A DNA stretch of 61,063 bases from an uncultured Clostridia bacterium (lineage in GTDB: Bacteria; Bacillota; Clostridia; Christensenellales; UBA1242). Positions 59,830 through 61,063 of this stretch are shown here, piece after piece. The notes beneath the pieces were generated by a model that made no database searches, was not told where the DNA came from, and saw only the letters and a program-made list of their open reading frames with translations. The stretch is from the NCBI GenBank assembly GCA_937907645.1, contig CALCWV010000075.1, forward strand, positions 1 to 61,063, in the 5' to 3' direction. The position numbers were made by a program, and so were the translations under genes. How positions within the stretch are numbered: position 1 is the first letter of the stretch; every line of letters starts with the position of its first letter.

Positions 59830-61063
59830 TTATACTCTCTTTTCCTTCGATTTTCTAATTTTAAGCTTCTGTAGAAGCGATTTCACATATTCCATGTCTA
59901 CAATCTTAAAGATAATTGAAAGAAGTATGAAGAATGCACCTCCGACAATACAAGAAATTGCAATTATAAAGAAATTCGGCATAAGCCCACCTAAAAGAGA
60001 TGCTAGGAAGGATGTTATCGCTGCACTAGGAAGAGTGATTAATAGCATAATTAGTAGAGGTTTTAAAATCTTTATCTTTACTTTTGTTTTTCTGCTTAAC
60101 ATTAATATATTTAGAGCGGATGTGACAATCGTACTTAGTCCCATTCCAACTGCAAAAGCATTTATTCCGATAACGGCTGGAAGGAACCAAATTGCTAAAA
60201 ATAGCACTATTGCTCCAAAGAAATAATTTATACAGGACTTTATCTCCATTCCTAGTGAGTTTAGAAGCGAAGATGTTATATTATTGATGCTAATTGGGAG
60301 CATCACCCATGCGGAAAATTGTAGCAACGACCCACTCATTACATTGTCATAGAAAAATACACCTATCTGCTCGCCGCAACCTATGAAAAGTGGAATAAAG
60401 AATGCAGAAATAAACATTGTTATCTTGATAGAACTGTCAATTCTTTCTTCAATATATTTATTATTCCCTTTCGCTAAAGCTGCTGAAATATTTGGAACAA
60501 GAGCTGTTGAAAGTGACCCTATAAGCATTCCCGGAATAAACAGCAAAGGGAATGTCATCCCAAGAGCAATTCCAAATAGCGACATAGCCTGTGCATTTGT
60601 GTAACCAGCAGCAATGAGTCTAGCTGGAATGATTAAAGCAATAAGAGGCTGAATGAGGCTTCCTCCGATTCTAACCCCTGTAATAGGAGTTGACTCCTTT
60701 AAGACTTTCCTATAAACTTTTCCCGGTCGGGATAAACTTCCACCATAATAGAAGTATAAAAGCGTAACAAAAATAGCCGAGAACACGCATGCTATGGAAA
60801 GTGACCATGCAACTGACAATGCGCTGTCAAGAATTGACATCGTTCCACCTAATATCAGCACGCAGATAAACATTCTTACAACCTGCTCATAAAACTCGGA
60901 CACGCAGAGTGCGAAGTAGTTGTTATCGCCCCACATAGCGCCTCTAAACACGCAGTAAACTGAAGAAAAGACGATTGCTGGAAGTAGTGCAATTAGAATT
61001 TCAATGCAATTTCTGTCCGTGAAAACATTCGCGAATAGATTTTTAAATATTAAAATAATTACA
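59830..61063 (-). CDS. SpoVB/MurJ-type polysaccharide or lipid II flippase (5' end outside the window)
   Basis: The frame is open to the right edge of the window, so the N-terminus is missing; the visible part is about 411 residues. It has roughly ten hydrophobic helices with MVF/PST-family features: the internal FRGAMWGDNNYFALCVSEFYEQ segment (the conserved 'RG...G......a..qv.EQ' of SpoVB-like proteins) and PLLFIPGMLIGSLSTALVPNISAA, typical of SpoVB. Members flip undecaprenyl-linked cell-wall or cortex precursors. SpoVB is favoured over MurJ from these motifs and from the sporulation context, but I cannot exclude another PST transporter. The start codon cannot be assigned here. Confidence 0.8.
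   Translation of the reverse strand, partial: VIILIFKNLFANVFTDRNCIEILIALLPAIVFSSVYCVFRGAMWGDNNYFALCVSEFYEQVVRMFICVLILGGTMSILDSALSVAWSLSIACVFSAIFVTLLYFYYGGSLSRPGKVYRKVLKESTPITGVRIGGSLIQPLIALIIPARLIAAGYTNAQAMSLFGIALGMTFPLLFIPGMLIGSLSTALVPNISAALAKGNNKYIEERIDSSIKITMFISAFFIPLFIGCGEQIGVFFYDNVMSGSLLQFSAWVMLPISINNITSSLLNSLGMEIKSCINYFFGAIVLFLAIWFLPAVIGINAFAVGMGLSTIVTSALNILMLSRKTKVKIKILKPLLIMLLITLPSAAITSFLASLLGGLMPNFFIIAISCIVGGAFFILLSIIFKIVDMEYVKSLLQKLKIRKSKEKRV

Noticed and set aside
1..61063. tRNA, rRNA, insertion sequences and CRISPR arrays
   Set aside because: Scanning both strands by eye showed no cloverleaf with CCA-type ends, no rRNA signature, no transposase genes and no regularly spaced direct repeats.

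Overview
This is a low-GC, AT-biased stretch from a Gram-positive bacterium. The most likely source is an uncultured, probably gut-associated, member of the Clostridia. The evidence is: Firmicutes-type rpoB/rpoC; a SpoIIID regulator and a SpoIIQ-like LytM protein (endospore programme); the walJ-htrA and glmU-pth-prsA neighbourhoods typical of Firmicutes; consensus TTGACA/TATAAT promoters; lipobox signal peptides; no outer-membrane genes. I cannot name a genus. The code appears standard, because TGA is not read as sense in any gene.

Layout, left to right. (1) An MFS transporter, then rpoC and rpoB, all on the minus strand. rpoBC has its own strong promoter and a terminator-like leader hairpin. 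(2) Where rplL would normally sit upstream of rpoB there is a gene for a 3,381-residue lipoprotein (9158-19303), then a VirB4-type ATPase with a fused PrgI-like membrane domain, a PRC-barrel protein and a divergent DUF1858 gene. (3) hflX, then a 486-bp gene-free stretch that folds into several hairpins (candidate structured RNA) and ends in a very long-armed terminator. (4) A walJ-htrA-lipoprotein operon, two small winged-helix proteins with C-terminal membrane anchors flanking an acidic protein, and radC. (5) A purine-rich repeat array and then one gene of 19.4 kb (30270-49688) for a 6,472-residue lipoprotein with the same architecture as the first giant. (6) A TtcA-like tRNA thiolase, spoIIID, acpP, a spoIIQ-like operon with a candidate forespore promoter, an MprF/YbhN-type membrane protein, a PrsA-like foldase lipoprotein, pth and a degenerate GlmU. 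(7) A secreted single-pass protein, the DUF4363/DUF421 pair, and a SpoVB/MurJ-type flippase cut by the window edge.

The most unusual content is the pair of giant GLUG/Ig-like lipoproteins, which fill almost half of the window. Beside them are an orphan PrgI-VirB4 fusion with no other conjugation genes, a candidate non-coding RNA, and a repeated promoter layout that places the predicted transcription start at or within a few bases of the start codon (leaderless mRNAs) for hflX, the GlmU-like gene, walJ and the MprF-like gene. RpoB also carries substitutions at usually invariant rifamycin-pocket positions. Household and envelope genes dominate the rest: transcription, translation quality control, cell-envelope folding, and sporulation.
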